Below are positions 60,306 to 60,356 of a stretch of DNA of 60,356 nt, piece by piece (within the stretch, counting starts at the first letter, position 1; the number at the start of each line of letters is the position of its first letter). This DNA comes from Polaribacter sp. Its GTDB lineage: Bacteria > Bacteroidota > Bacteroidia > Flavobacteriales > Flavobacteriaceae. The stretch covers positions 1 to 60,356 of the forward strand of contig JAQWOR010000027.1 of the NCBI GenBank assembly GCA_029245785.1, written 5' to 3'. A program made the translations under genes and the position numbers. The notes beneath the pieces are model-generated. The model saw only the letters and a list, made by a program, of their open reading frames with translations, searched no databases and was not told the DNA's origin.

Positions 60306-60356
60306 ATGTTAAATTATAATGGCGAATTGTTGAATACAGAAGATTTTAAAATTTCT
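60306..60356 (+). CDS. Probable class IV aminotransferase, first 17 codons only
   Basis: The frame opens MLNYNGELLNTEDFKIS and runs off the window. The start 'xxNYNGxLVNxxD' is typical of class IV aminotransferases (branched-chain aminotransferase or aminodeoxychorismate lyase). Too little is visible to choose between them. Confidence 0.5.
   Translation, partial: MLNYNGELLNTEDFKIS

Overview
The window looks like a low-GC chromosome segment of a marine-type Flavobacteriaceae (Bacteroidota). The evidence is the gene set: a type IX secretion cargo protein, a TonB-linked beta-barrel protein, a PUR/DUF3276 protein, leucine dehydrogenase, a long-form NusB, menaquinone genes and a large SecA without a visible zinc tail. 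Promoters also fit, with the Bacteroidota pattern TTG-N19/20-TAnnTTTG; the clearest cases lie before tRNA-Gly, tRNA-Met, leucine dehydrogenase, rpsA and an ECF sigma gene. Shine-Dalgarno sequences are generally absent. No species can be named from the sequence alone.

Layout. 1-4.8 kb (minus): the 5' part of a large secreted adhesin-like protein that runs off the left edge, an ABC-2 type exporter pair and a pRiA4b-like protein. 4.9-6.4 kb (plus): a hotdog thioesterase and isochorismate synthase (menaquinone). 6.5-8.7 kb (minus): PUR-type protein and an ABC exporter half-transporter. 8.9-16.6 kb (plus): leucine dehydrogenase, nusB, a DUF1573 lipoprotein, yajC, YbbR-like, coaE, an RprXY-like two-component system, and a Sua5/YrdC protein. 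16.6-24.3 kb: glycosyltransferase, a stand-alone HsdR-N nuclease domain divergent from holA, an M28 peptidase, a FecCD/FecE-type metal uptake pair, rdgB, rlmH and a secreted protein of unknown function. 24.3-29.1 kb (plus): nadC, pentapeptide-repeat protein, YihY/BrkB, hisS, folE. 29.2-41 kb (mostly minus): secA, DUF2795, PduO-type adenosyltransferase, a shrunken methyltransferase-like protein, guanine-deaminase-like enzyme, fumC, an outer-membrane beta-barrel protein, ArsC-like protein, prfB. 41.3-44.8 kb (plus): zinc metalloprotease and threonine aldolase. 44.8-45.9 kb (minus): ECF sigma factor with a membrane partner.

46.1-49.3 kb holds the most distinctive cluster: a DUF2141 protein, a LytS-type histidine kinase with a 2TM domain fused to its C-terminus, two further stand-alone 2TM proteins that look like tandem duplicates, and a LytTR response regulator. 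After rpsA (49.6-51.4 kb) comes a small accessory stretch (51.4-53.8 kb). It holds REP-like repeats, the propeptide remnant of a subtilisin-like (S8) protease joined out of frame to a C-terminal fragment, a PrcB-like lipoprotein and two tiny membrane proteins. The right end (53.9-60.4 kb) carries glmM, a class V aminotransferase, an LpxL-type acyltransferase, a rhomboid protease, tRNA-Gly and tRNA-Met, two GNAT acetyltransferases, a START-like protein and the first 17 codons of a probable class IV aminotransferase.

Most of the window is core metabolism and housekeeping. I saw no CRISPR array, prophage, insertion sequence, rRNA or defence island. The accessory signal lies in dispersed inverted repeats between genes, the decayed S8 gene, the 2TM array, and a duplicated tRNA-Gly 3' end.
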